Source: Planctomycetales bacterium (lineage in GTDB: Bacteria; Planctomycetota; Planctomycetia; Isosphaerales; Isosphaeraceae). Taken from it: a DNA stretch of 15,193 nucleotides. The stretch is taken from assembly GCA_027451455.1 (NCBI GenBank), contig DAIDJI010000050.1:1-15193 (forward strand), written 5' to 3'. Below the pieces are notes generated by a model, which was not told the DNA's origin, did no database searches, and was given only the letters and a program-made list of their open reading frames with translations. Numbering within the stretch: position 1 is the stretch's first letter; each line of letters starts with the position of its first letter. The translations under genes were made by a program, and so were the position numbers. This document shows, piece by piece, positions 7,921 through 14,570 of this stretch.

Positions 7921-7931
7921 CCTCGGGTCCC

Positions 7932-9101
7932 TCAATCGCCGGGGAGCGGCTGCTGGTCGTAGAGCTTCCGGTAGCTCTCGTAGCGGCCGGCATGGATCTG
8001 GCCCCAGTAGACGGCCTCCTTGACGGCGCAGCCGTGCTCATGGCTATGCGAGCAGTCCGGAAACCGGCAGTGCGGGATGAAGCCGCGGAACTCGATGAAG
8101 TATGCCTCCAGTTCGCCGGGGATCACACCCCAGAGCTCGAACTGGCGGAGTCCGGGCGTGTCGACCACGAACCCTCCGCAGGCCAACTCGATCAGCTCGG
8201 CCGTGGTGGTGGTGTGCTTCCCCTTGAAGGTCCAGTCGGAGACCTCGCGAACCTTGAGGTTCAGCCCCGGCTGGATGACGTTCAGGAGGGAGCTCTTGCC
8301 GACGCCGCTCTGACCTGAGAAGGCCGTCACACCGCTCGAGACCAGTTCGCGGAGGCGGTCGATCCCTCGACCGTCGGCGGCCGAGGTCACCACGGTCTCG
8401 TATCCAAGCTGAGCATACAGGCCGACGACCCATTGATAGTCGGCCATGTCCACGAGGTCGGCCTTGTTGAAGACGACGACCGGCCGAACCCCGCCGATCT
8501 CGGCCGAGACCAGGTAGCGGTCGACGAGCCCGAGCTTCAGCCCCGGCTCGGCCAGCGCCGAGACGATGAGCAACTGGTCGACGTTCGCGGCGAGGACCTG
8601 CTGGCGGTTGCGGTAGCCTCGGGTGATCACGCCCTTGCGTGACTCGACCCGCTCGACCACCCCCTCAGCGCCGGCGGGTCCGCCGGGTCGGAACCAGACG
8701 CGATCACCGACGGTGACCACGTTCCGTCCCTCAATCGCCAGGCTCTTGAGCAGGCGACGGACGTGGCAGGTATAGTTCTGGCCGTCGTCGGCGCGGACCA
8801 GGAGCGTCAGGCCGTTGATCCGGATGACCCGCCCCTGAAGGCAGGCCGAAGCGTCGACGGCGCGGGTTGCCGCCGCATCGTGCGGTGAGTTGGGGTCACG
8901 AGCGGCGGCGTCGACGTCCTCGATGATCGTCCGGTGCCGCGAGAGTTCACCCCTGGGCCGTACCCGGTCGCTCGACGGAGCGGAAGCGACCGGCCCCGTC
9001 TCATCACGCCGGAACTCACGGGTCAGGTCGTTGGAGCGTGTTCGATTCTGCTTCTGCCAGTTCTTACGCAGCTCGACGCGCACTTTCCGCTTCTTGCTCA
9101 C
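7932..9101 (-). CDS. rsgA: Ribosome small subunit-dependent GTPase RsgA (YjeQ)
   Basis: Circularly permuted GTPase that checks late 30S subunit maturation; cytoplasmic. 389 residues. An OB-fold (about 86-160, CLQGRVIRINGLTLLV) is followed by GTPase motifs in permuted order: G4 NKAD (212-215), G5 SAADG (about 240), G1 GQSGVGKSS (263-271), G2 TTTT (297-300), G3 DTPG (314-317). A zinc site of C-x4-C-x-H-x5-C spacing follows (Cys345, Cys350, His352, Cys358 in HCRFPDCSHSHEHGC). The N-terminus is about 80 residues longer than in E. coli-type proteins, beginning SKKRKVRVELRKNWQK and continuing into low-complexity linker. The start is placed at GTG 9101, with GGAG about 11 bases before it. The frame stays open to 9206, but the extra part looks like noncoding sequence. 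Followed closely by the phosphoesterase gene. Confidence 0.93.
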   Translation of the reverse strand: MSKKRKVRVELRKNWQKQNRTRSNDLTREFRRDETGPVASAPSSDRVRPRGELSRHRTIIEDVDAAARDPNSPHDAAATRAVDASACLQGRVIRINGLTLLVRADDGQNYTCHVRRLLKSLAIEGRNVVTVGDRVWFRPGGPAGAEGVVERVESRKGVITRGYRNRQQVLAANVDQLLIVSALAEPGLKLGLVDRYLVSAEIGGVRPVVVFNKADLVDMADYQWVVGLYAQLGYETVVTSAADGRGIDRLRELVSSGVTAFSGQSGVGKSSLLNVIQPGLNLKVREVSDWTFKGKHTTTTAELIELACGGFVVDTPGLRQFELWGVIPGELEAYFIEFRGFIPHCRFPDCSHSHEHGCAVKEAVYWGQIHAGRYESYRKLYDQQPLPGD

Positions 9102-9147
9102 GAGGGGCGAGACTCCGCGGGCTGACCAGGCGATTGAGGCGATCGGT

Positions 9148-9180
9148 TCGGGCGGGCCGCTTCGCAATCGGCCCGCCCGA
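9148..9180 (-). terminator. Perfect 12-bp stem-loop between the ACT-domain gene and rsgA
   Basis: TCGGGCGGGCCG at 9148-9159 pairs exactly with CGGCCCGCCCGA at 9169-9180 around a 9-base loop. It lies 45 bases after the ACT-domain gene stop and 46 bases before the rsgA start. It is the strongest hairpin I noticed in the window and fits a rho-independent terminator for the upstream gene. No T-run follows on the minus strand, so termination is not certain. A promoter-like TAGACT lies just upstream (9199-9194), in which case the hairpin would be in the rsgA leader instead. Confidence 0.55.
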
Positions 9181-9193
9181 TCCCCAACGGTCC

Positions 9194-9224
9194 AGTCTAA
9201 CCGCACGAGCGCGAGGCGCTCAAC
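9194..9224 (-). promoter_or_regulatory. Possible rsgA promoter
   Basis: On the minus strand, TTGAGC (9224-9219) and TAGACT (9199-9194) resemble -35 and -10 boxes, but their 19-base spacer is longer than ideal. They lie about 95 bases upstream of the rsgA GTG, right at the end of the ACT-domain gene. The same TAGACT hexamer appears in the promoter gap of the SDR gene. Consensus match only. Confidence 0.3.
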
Positions 9225-9668
9225 TCATCGCGAGTGGAGCGGACGCCGGCCACCCGAACGATCGCCCGAGGCGTTGGGTTCCGCGAGCACCTGCATGGCG
9301 CGCTTGGGGTTGGAGGTGTGGAAGATCCCCAGACTCTTGCCAGGCGTCGTCCCGGTGGAGACATAGGCATACTCGACGTTGATATGCTCCTCGGCCAGGT
9401 GCTCCAGCAGCTTCGCCAGGGCTCCGGTCCGGTTCTCCATAGGGACCTCGAGGACCTCGGTGATCCGATACTCGGTTCCGATCGAGGTGAGGACCGCCTT
9501 GGTCGAGTCGAGGTCGGAGGTGACGAACCGGAGGACGCTCGGTCCGTCAGTCTCCATGACTGAGAGGGCCCGGATATCGACCTTCTCCTGAGCCAGCGCC
9601 GAGCAGATCTTGGCGAGCCGGCCTGGCTTGTTCTCCAGGTACGCGGTTACTTCGTGAACGAACTCCAT
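9225..9668 (-). CDS. Small protein with two ACT domains
   Basis: A 147-residue protein made of two tandem ACT ligand-binding domains with little else. Domain 1 runs about 5-72 (HEVTAYLENKPGRLAKICSA, then KVDIRALSVME). Domain 2 runs about 73-135 (LEVPMENRTGALAKLLEHLA, then HINVEYAYVS). Each carries the NKPGRLAKI/NRTGALAKL turn, where ACT domains usually bind amino acids. No catalytic domain is attached, so it is probably a free-standing amino-acid sensor that regulates another protein; the partner is unknown. The start ATG at 9668 is certain: AGGAGG (9674-9679) lies 5 bases upstream. The frame remains open upstream to 9968, but that part is repetitive antisense of the neighbouring gene. Monocistronic or followed by rsgA. 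Confidence 0.88.
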   Translation of the reverse strand: MEFVHEVTAYLENKPGRLAKICSALAQEKVDIRALSVMETDGPSVLRFVTSDLDSTKAVLTSIGTEYRITEVLEVPMENRTGALAKLLEHLAEEHINVEYAYVSTGTTPGKSLGIFHTSNPKRAMQVLAEPNASGDRSGGRRPLHSR

Positions 9669-9673
9669 GGGTA

Positions 9674-9679
9674 CCTCCT
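9674..9679 (-). promoter_or_regulatory. Strong ribosome binding site of the ACT-domain gene
   Basis: AGGAGG on the minus strand, 5 bases before the ATG at 9668-9666. It is the best Shine-Dalgarno sequence in the window, and it rules out the longer open frame as the real start. Confidence 0.75.
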
Positions 9680-9873
9680 GGGGGCCTCGAAACGAAGAGG
9701 ATCGGAGCGCCTCGCAGGCGCGGCTGGACTCGTCGTAAGCCCGACCGCATTGCGAGGCGTCGCCGACGGGATCATTGGCGCGGATCGGCAGCATCTTCGC
9801 TCCGTCCGCTGGTATCCGTGTGATCGGTGAGCTCCCTCCGCTCGCGAGGTGCCCACCGATCGAGGGGAAGGAA

Positions 9874-12420
9874 TCAGAGTCCGCCGCGACCGCCTCGGCC
9901 GCCGCGACCACCACCGGGACCACCAGGTCCACCGGGACCACCAGGTCCACCGGGACCGCCAGGTCCACCGGGCATCCCTGGGCGACCGGGCATTCCGGGC
10001 ATCATCCCGGAGCCCTGCGGACCGCCGGGGGCGCCGCCGGCCGAGGCGTCCTGGGCCCCCTCTTTGGCCTTCCGCGCGTTCTCCCGCGCCTGCACGATCC
10101 CCGGGAGCATTCCGCCCACGAACCCGGCGCCGAAGAGGAGATCGTACTGCGAGAGGAACGCCTGTCGGGTCGCGACCCGGACCTCCTGGTCGTCGACCGA
10201 GACGGTCATCGTGCCGAGGAAGTAGCGCGAGCGGAGGGCATCAGCCTTGGGGAGCTTGTCGGCGTCGACCTTGAGTTCGACGTTGAGTTCGGCCGGGATG
10301 CCGCCCGCATCGGTCCCCGCGCCTGGATTCGCGCCTGGACCGGGCTGGCCCGGCATCGCCATCGGCATCGAGCCCGAACCGCTGCCGCCCCTTCGGGGCA
10401 TGCCCGACTGGGGACCGCCGGCGGGCTGCTGCTGTTCGCCGCCCGGGGCCTGGGCATTGGCCCGGGACCGCGCGATGAGGATCGCCGAGTTGATAATCGA
10501 CTGAAGCGTCCCCGGCAGGTTGGCGAGCAGCTCGGGCATGACCTCCCGCGGGTCGTTCACCCCCATCAGAACCACCTTCGAGGGGATCCGCTCGCTCGCC
10601 TTGCGGACGTCCTCCGAGGGCTGCCAGTCCTTTTGCCTGGCGACCTTGAGCGCCTCGTCGGCGGCATCGGCTGAGACCGAGATCACCAGGTACTTTCCGT
10701 CGAGCTTGATGACCGGGTGGAAGCTGGTCGGGCCGAGTTTCAACGGTGAGTCGCTGGGCGTCCTCCAGATATACCCCTGCTTGTCGGTCATCGCAGTGGA
10801 CCCGATCGCCACGGTCGAGTTGGCGTTCACGAGCGGCTGGAAGTGGGGGGCAAGGTTCGCACTCGACCGCCGCTTCCCGCTCGACTTCTGGCCGGCGCCG
10901 CGGCCTCGCGGCCCACCCGGAGCGCCGGGCTGGGCGTCGGCGGGCTGGTCCGACTCTTCCTGCTTGTCCATCGCGAGCGCCGTTTCCTTCCGGAGCTGGT
11001 GATTGACGGCGTTCATCGTCGCTTCGAGGGCCCTCGAGAAGGCCCGGGGATCGGAGACCTCGGCGAGGAGCGTGAGCTTGTTGTGCGAGAAGAGCGACGT
11101 GGACATCCCCGCCGTTGGGCTAAGTCCCTTGAGCCAGTTCGACTGGAACGGCCCCGACCCGGCCGCCGCCGACTTGTCCTGAGCCAGGAAGAGGATCATC
11201 CGCGGGCCGATCTTGTCGAGGAAGTCCTTGTGGAAGTCGATCTTGGAAGTCGACTGCACCCGGTCGGCAACCTCGTCCACTCGATCCTTGATCTTCCCCT
11301 CGGGCGCCAGTTGCTGGATCGCGTCGAGCAGGACCCTGGGGGCGATTGCGACCTGGACGAACGAATCGACCCCCTGGGGGAGCGGCATGAGGGCCTTGGG
11401 CTCGAAGGCGGGCTGATCGAAGAGGGCCAGGAACGGCTTGCGTGGCTTCGGCGATGTGAGGCGGATCTCCTGCATCATCGCGTCGCCCTCGAAGCCCATG
11501 CGGAGGGCGACCCGGCGAATGCCGGCCTTGTCGTTGACGTTATGGAGAAACTTCATCAGCTCGGACTCGGTCGCGGACTTCGGCGTGTGCTCTGCGTCAA
11601 TGAAAAAGATCCCGTCGGGCTCGAATCGGCCGTCCTTCTTCGAAAGCTCCTGGACGACCGGAAGATCGACGGCGCTGGGGTTCTTGCCATCGAGCGCGGC
11701 CACGGTCCTGTCAATGGCCCAGGGATAGGGCCCACAAACAACCAGGTCCTCGCCCTCGGCCCACCAGGCACGGCCGCCCTGCTTTGGGTTGGCTCCCGCG
11801 GGCTGGATGGGCGGGACAACGACGAAGGTCCGGCCGAGCCGTTTTTCCAGCGACGGGGCGCCGCTTCCGGACATGGTGTCGCCCATGAATCGGCTCCAGA
11901 CTCCACGCGATGCCTTCGCGGCGGCGCCTCGGAAGACGATTGTGACGGCCACGGACTCTCCGGCTTTGTCTTTTTCGATCGGCCGGAGATGAATGCCGAG
12001 GGCCATCCCATGATGCGTTCCGTGCTTGAGCAGCTCGACATAGTCCTTGCCACTGAGACGGTGGCCCGAGCCCAGGCTGAGAAGCTTGTCGAAAAGCTGG
12101 GCGCCGACCTCTTCGATCATTTCGCCGAGGGGAGTTTCGGTGAGCATCTGATAGGCGGCGGTCTGCTTCCAGGCGTCGGCGTGGGCGTCGAGACCCTGGA
12201 ACTCGAAGTAGGCGATCAGGTCGTCCTTGGGGAAGTAGCGGGCCAGGGGGCGGGCCTTGGCCTCCTGAGCGTGGAGGGTGGCCGGGGTCGCGATCGCGGC
12301 GAGGACCATCGCCGTGAGCAGAAGAAGGGACCGGCGGCGAGTTGGTGGGCGTGAAGGGACGACGTCCCGCCAGGGGCGTTGGGCATCGATAGGGGCGTGT
12401 GGCACGGGTGCGGTCCTCAT
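9874..12420 (-). CDS. Large exported protein of unknown function with glycine/proline-rich tail
   Basis: 848 residues. A basic segment (TRRRS, 27-31), a hydrophobic core (about 31-48) and a cleavage-like LHA-QEA at 51/52 indicate Sec export. The mature protein starts LARYFPKDDLIAYFEFQGLD, followed by AWKQTAAYQMLTETPLGEMI. This beginning faintly recalls DUF3352-type proteins, but I cannot name the family. No catalytic motif is visible. Two Gly/Pro/Gln-rich linkers interrupt the fold: one near AMDKQEESDQPADAQPGAPG, the other running through GGEQQQPAGGPQSGMPRRGG to GPGANPGAG. The C-terminus is a collagen-like run of Pro-Gly-Gly triplets ending GGRGGRGGRGGL. Start ATG 12420 is chosen because it leads directly to the signal peptide; no good ribosome site precedes it. 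The frame stays open upstream to 13602, but that is antisense of the SDR gene. Stop TGA at 9874. Confidence 0.82.
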   Translation of the reverse strand: MRTAPVPHAPIDAQRPWRDVVPSRPPTRRRSLLLLTAMVLAAIATPATLHAQEAKARPLARYFPKDDLIAYFEFQGLDAHADAWKQTAAYQMLTETPLGEMIEEVGAQLFDKLLSLGSGHRLSGKDYVELLKHGTHHGMALGIHLRPIEKDKAGESVAVTIVFRGAAAKASRGVWSRFMGDTMSGSGAPSLEKRLGRTFVVVPPIQPAGANPKQGGRAWWAEGEDLVVCGPYPWAIDRTVAALDGKNPSAVDLPVVQELSKKDGRFEPDGIFFIDAEHTPKSATESELMKFLHNVNDKAGIRRVALRMGFEGDAMMQEIRLTSPKPRKPFLALFDQPAFEPKALMPLPQGVDSFVQVAIAPRVLLDAIQQLAPEGKIKDRVDEVADRVQSTSKIDFHKDFLDKIGPRMILFLAQDKSAAAGSGPFQSNWLKGLSPTAGMSTSLFSHNKLTLLAEVSDPRAFSRALEATMNAVNHQLRKETALAMDKQEESDQPADAQPGAPGGPRGRGAGQKSSGKRRSSANLAPHFQPLVNANSTVAIGSTAMTDKQGYIWRTPSDSPLKLGPTSFHPVIKLDGKYLVISVSADAADEALKVARQKDWQPSEDVRKASERIPSKVVLMGVNDPREVMPELLANLPGTLQSIINSAILIARSRANAQAPGGEQQQPAGGPQSGMPRRGGSGSGSMPMAMPGQPGPGANPGAGTDAGGIPAELNVELKVDADKLPKADALRSRYFLGTMTVSVDDQEVRVATRQAFLSQYDLLFGAGFVGGMLPGIVQARENARKAKEGAQDASAGGAPGGPQGSGMMPGMPGRPGMPGGPGGPGGPGGPGGPGGPGGGRGGRGGRGGL
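9912..9972 (-). repeat. 18-bp tandem repeat encoding Pro-Gly-Gly triplets
   Basis: Three units of CACCGGGACCACCAGGTC (plus-strand view) lie head to tail at 9912-9929, 9930-9947 and 9948-9965, the third with one A-to-G change. Seven bases of a fourth follow. They encode part of the Pro-Gly-Gly tail of the exported protein. Unit length is a multiple of three, so gain or loss of copies would keep the frame. Confidence 0.85.
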
Positions 12421-12723
12421 GCTGGATCGTGGGTCGTCGAGAGGGGAACCGGCGCCGGGTTGGAAAGGTGGACAAATCGAACTTTCCGAACCACAGCGGG
12501 TCGGGGGCCGTCCGATCCGGCGGGCCTTCGCCTCCGACTCAACCGCCATCGTAAGGGGCGCAGGGCGTCGCGCCAACAACCTGCCCGGCCGCTGCGGGTC
12601 GCGATGGGTGGGATGGTTCTCGCGACATGGCCCGCTCGGTGCTAGACTGAGTCCCCGATCATCGCGGCGAGGCTTCGCGCCCCGCGAGCCCGCACGATGC
12701 CCTGTGCCCGAGGACAGCGACCC
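12421..12723. promoter_or_regulatory. Divergent promoter region between the exported protein gene and the SDR gene
   Basis: About 300 bases without a gene, serving both neighbours. On the plus strand TGCTAGACT (12640-12648) resembles an extended -10 element, about 75 bases before the SDR start. No convincing -35 is visible. GAGGA (12710-12714) is the likely SDR ribosome site, 9 bases before its ATG. For the exported protein I see no clear promoter. An ATG at 12697 is in frame with the SDR but lacks a ribosome site. Confidence 0.4.
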
Positions 12724-13632
12724 ATGCGCCCCGACACTTCCCTCGAGCCCGAACCGACCCCCGCCCCGACCCGCGCCCATCGCCCGACCCTTGAGCTGCC
12801 CATCATCGATCCCGACGACGAACTCGACGAGGACGACGCGACCCTTGACAACGAACTGGCCGAGTCGATTGAGGACGAGCCTCGGACCGTTTTGATCACC
12901 GGGGCCCGCGGGAACATCGGCCGGAAGCTCCGCGACTCCTGGACCGACGTCTATGACCTCGTCCTGCTCGACCGGACGGAAGACGACGGTGACGACGAGG
13001 TCATCGGGGCCGACCTCACGGCGATCGACGACGAGTGGATCACCTACTTCCACGGAGTCGACACGGTCGTCCACCTGGCGGCCGATTCGGACTCGGAGGC
13101 CTCCTGGGACGACCTGATCGGCCCGAACCTTGATGCGATGGCCAACGTCTTCCACGCGGCGGCCCTGGCCGGGGTCGAGCGGATCATCTTCGCCAGCTCG
13201 TGCCATGTGATGGGTGGATATCGTCACCTCGGCGAGGGACCGATCACGGTGGACCTCGATCCGATTCCCGACGGGCCTTATGGAGCCGCCAAACTCTTCG
13301 GCGAGCGGCTCGGCCGAAGTCTTGCGATGGCCTTCGACCTCACGTTCATCGCGGTTCGGATCGGTTGTGTCTTGCCCGGGGTGAACCGGCCCGACGATCT
13401 GTCGGACGACTGGACCCGGGGACTCTGGCTCTCGAACACCGATCTCGTTCGCCTCTTTGACGCGGCTGTGGAGGCAGCGATTGAGGATCGATCGTTCGTC
13501 GTGGTCCACGGGGTCTCGCGGAACCACGGGATGCGGTGGGACCTTTCGGGGGCGGCCGAGCTCCTCGGCTATCTGCCGATCGATGATGCCTTTAGCCCCC
13601 ACCCAGCCGGCTATCCGCGCGAATCCGTATAA
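12724..13632 (+). CDS. Extended SDR, uronate dehydrogenase-like NAD(P)-dependent oxidoreductase
   Basis: 302 residues. A Rossmann fold begins TVLITGARGNIGRKL (about 55-69) with the SDR TGxxGxxG glycine motif. HLAAD (118-122), SSCHVMGGYR (158-167) and catalytic YGAAK (Tyr186, Lys190) follow. FASSCHV, then AVRIGCVLPG, GLWLSNTDLVRLFDAAVE and VVVHGVSRNHGMRWD resemble uronate (hexuronate) dehydrogenases, which oxidise uronic acids to aldaric acid lactones using NAD. That substrate is an inference; UDP-sugar epimerases share the fold. Unusual: the first 55 residues precede the fold and are Pro-rich, then very acidic (DPDDELDEDD and DEP). Start: ATG 12724, preceded by GAGGA at a spacing of 9. Transcribed divergently from the exported protein. 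No uronate pathway gene is adjacent. Confidence 0.85.
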   Translation: MRPDTSLEPEPTPAPTRAHRPTLELPIIDPDDELDEDDATLDNELAESIEDEPRTVLITGARGNIGRKLRDSWTDVYDLVLLDRTEDDGDDEVIGADLTAIDDEWITYFHGVDTVVHLAADSDSEASWDDLIGPNLDAMANVFHAAALAGVERIIFASSCHVMGGYRHLGEGPITVDLDPIPDGPYGAAKLFGERLGRSLAMAFDLTFIAVRIGCVLPGVNRPDDLSDDWTRGLWLSNTDLVRLFDAAVEAAIEDRSFVVVHGVSRNHGMRWDLSGAAELLGYLPIDDAFSPHPAGYPRESV

Positions 13633-13787
13633 CCATTACCATTCGACATCCGCGGGAGCGTGGCCTAGGCTTCCATCAGAGGGGATCGATCGGGCACCGC
13701 CGCCAGAGCCGTCGCAACAACGCGGTCGGGCGCCGTCGCCACGCGATCGATGGGTGTTCCCGACAAGGGGCGGGATCCCGACGTGAC

Positions 13788-13792
13788 GGAGG
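13788..13792 (+). promoter_or_regulatory. Ribosome binding site of the small signal-peptide ORF
   Basis: GGAGG 9 bases before the ATG at 13802. It is a main reason to take the short ORF seriously. Confidence 0.45.
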
Positions 13793-13801
13793 TGGCCGAT
13801 C

Positions 13802-14002
13802 ATGCGAACGCGATTCTGGGCTGCGGCCCTGGTGATTACTCTGATGCTCATTGATGCCTGGACGGCCGGCGCGGCCGCGGCGATCGCGACGAGACCTGTC
13901 GCGCACGATGCCGACAAAGGTGGCGGTGGCGGAATTCAAAGCGCGGCGGTCGAATCCGGTCCGCGGCCCTCGGAGAGCCTCCGGTCGAACAGGTCGCGGT
14001 AG
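13802..14002 (+). CDS. Candidate small exported peptide, overlapping the DUF2721 gene in antisense
   Basis: 66 codons. The first 27 residues look like a signal peptide: basic MRTRF, hydrophobic WAAALVITLMLIDAW, then small residues TAGAAAA as a cleavage region. The remainder is short, with GGGGG (40-44) and Ser/Arg-rich residues. GGAGG at 13788-13792 supports the ATG. The last 67 bases run antisense through the 3' end of the DUF2721 gene, so the tail may simply be read-through of that gene's opposite strand. It could be a real small secreted peptide, or the 5' remnant of a longer exported-protein gene that lost its 3' part. No family was recognised. Confidence 0.4.
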   Translation: MRTRFWAAALVITLMLIDAWTAGAAAAIATRPVAHDADKGGGGGIQSAAVESGPRPSESLRSNRSR

Positions 14003-14493
14003 AACCGAATCTCCAGCCGGTTTGTGCGGAGCGCCTCCAGGGCCTCGAGCGCCAGGTTGACGCTGGCAAACAGCAAGAGCCCGACGCCGGCCACCGCGAG
14101 CCCGATCGGGAGCGCGATCAGGCGGTTGCCTGCCATCACGTCGAAGGCGAGCGCCAGGCTGGTCCCCACGAATGTGGTGAAGGCGATGTAGAGGGTCGTC
14201 AACGCGTATCGAATCCGGTCGTTCCGCCACTCGAGCCGTTGGAGCTGGTCGCGAATGTGCTCGACCCGTTCGACGACGTAATCGTGCGTGGAGACGCCCC
14301 GGCCCATGTTGTCGAGAAGGTCGTTGAGGACGCGGATCCGGTCGACCACTCGCGACATTCGGTTCGACGTCGAGATGATCAGCGAGGCGTTGGCCGTCAG
14401 GAAGATGGCCGGCGTGATCATCGCGGTCAGGGTCTCGTACGGCGCGTCGAGCGCGATCGGCATGGGCATTCTTGGAATTCTCGAAAGACGCAT
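13936..14493 (-). CDS. DUF2721 family integral membrane protein
   Basis: 185 residues with three predicted membrane segments (about 20-42, 97-118 and 125-147). The first segment and what follows, ETLTAMITPAIFLTANASLI with STSNRMSRVVDRIRVLNDLL, is the conserved DUF2721 signature. A charged, coiled-coil-like stretch (about 70-95, VVERVEHIRDQLQRLEWRND) links segments one and two. The family function is unknown. Start ATG 14493 is used; in-frame ATGs at 14469 and 14463 are equally possible, because none has a good ribosome site. Its 3' end overlaps the small plus-strand ORF by 67 bases. It lies 77 bases downstream of the malic enzyme stop on the same strand and may be co-transcribed with it. Confidence 0.85.
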   Translation of the reverse strand: MRLSRIPRMPMPIALDAPYETLTAMITPAIFLTANASLIISTSNRMSRVVDRIRVLNDLLDNMGRGVSTHDYVVERVEHIRDQLQRLEWRNDRIRYALTTLYIAFTTFVGTSLALAFDVMAGNRLIALPIGLAVAGVGLLLFASVNLALEALEALRTNRLEIRFYRDLFDRRLSEGRGPDSTAAL

Positions 14494-14570
14494 GGAACCG
14501 GGAATGATTCAAATATCAGATTCCGGATACCTGTTTCCAGAGGGATGGTCGGCGGATCGTGCCGGCCGCA

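Noticed and set aside
9912..9972. CRISPR array
   Set aside because: The 18-bp units are directly adjacent without spacers and lie in a coding frame.
9775..10674. Plus-strand collagen-like frame (Gly-Pro-Pro runs)
   Set aside because: This is the antisense of the Pro-Gly-Gly tail; GC-rich Gly/Pro repeats read as Gly/Pro-like repeats on both strands.
10843..12354. Plus-strand open frame of about 500 codons
   Set aside because: It is antisense to the exported-protein gene, whose signal peptide and composition are convincing. The frame is open only because of the GC-rich codon bias of the opposite strand.
12421..13602. Upstream extension of the exported-protein frame through the SDR gene
   Set aside because: It would be antisense to the SDR with its Rossmann and YxxxK motifs, and the signal peptide places the real start near 12420.
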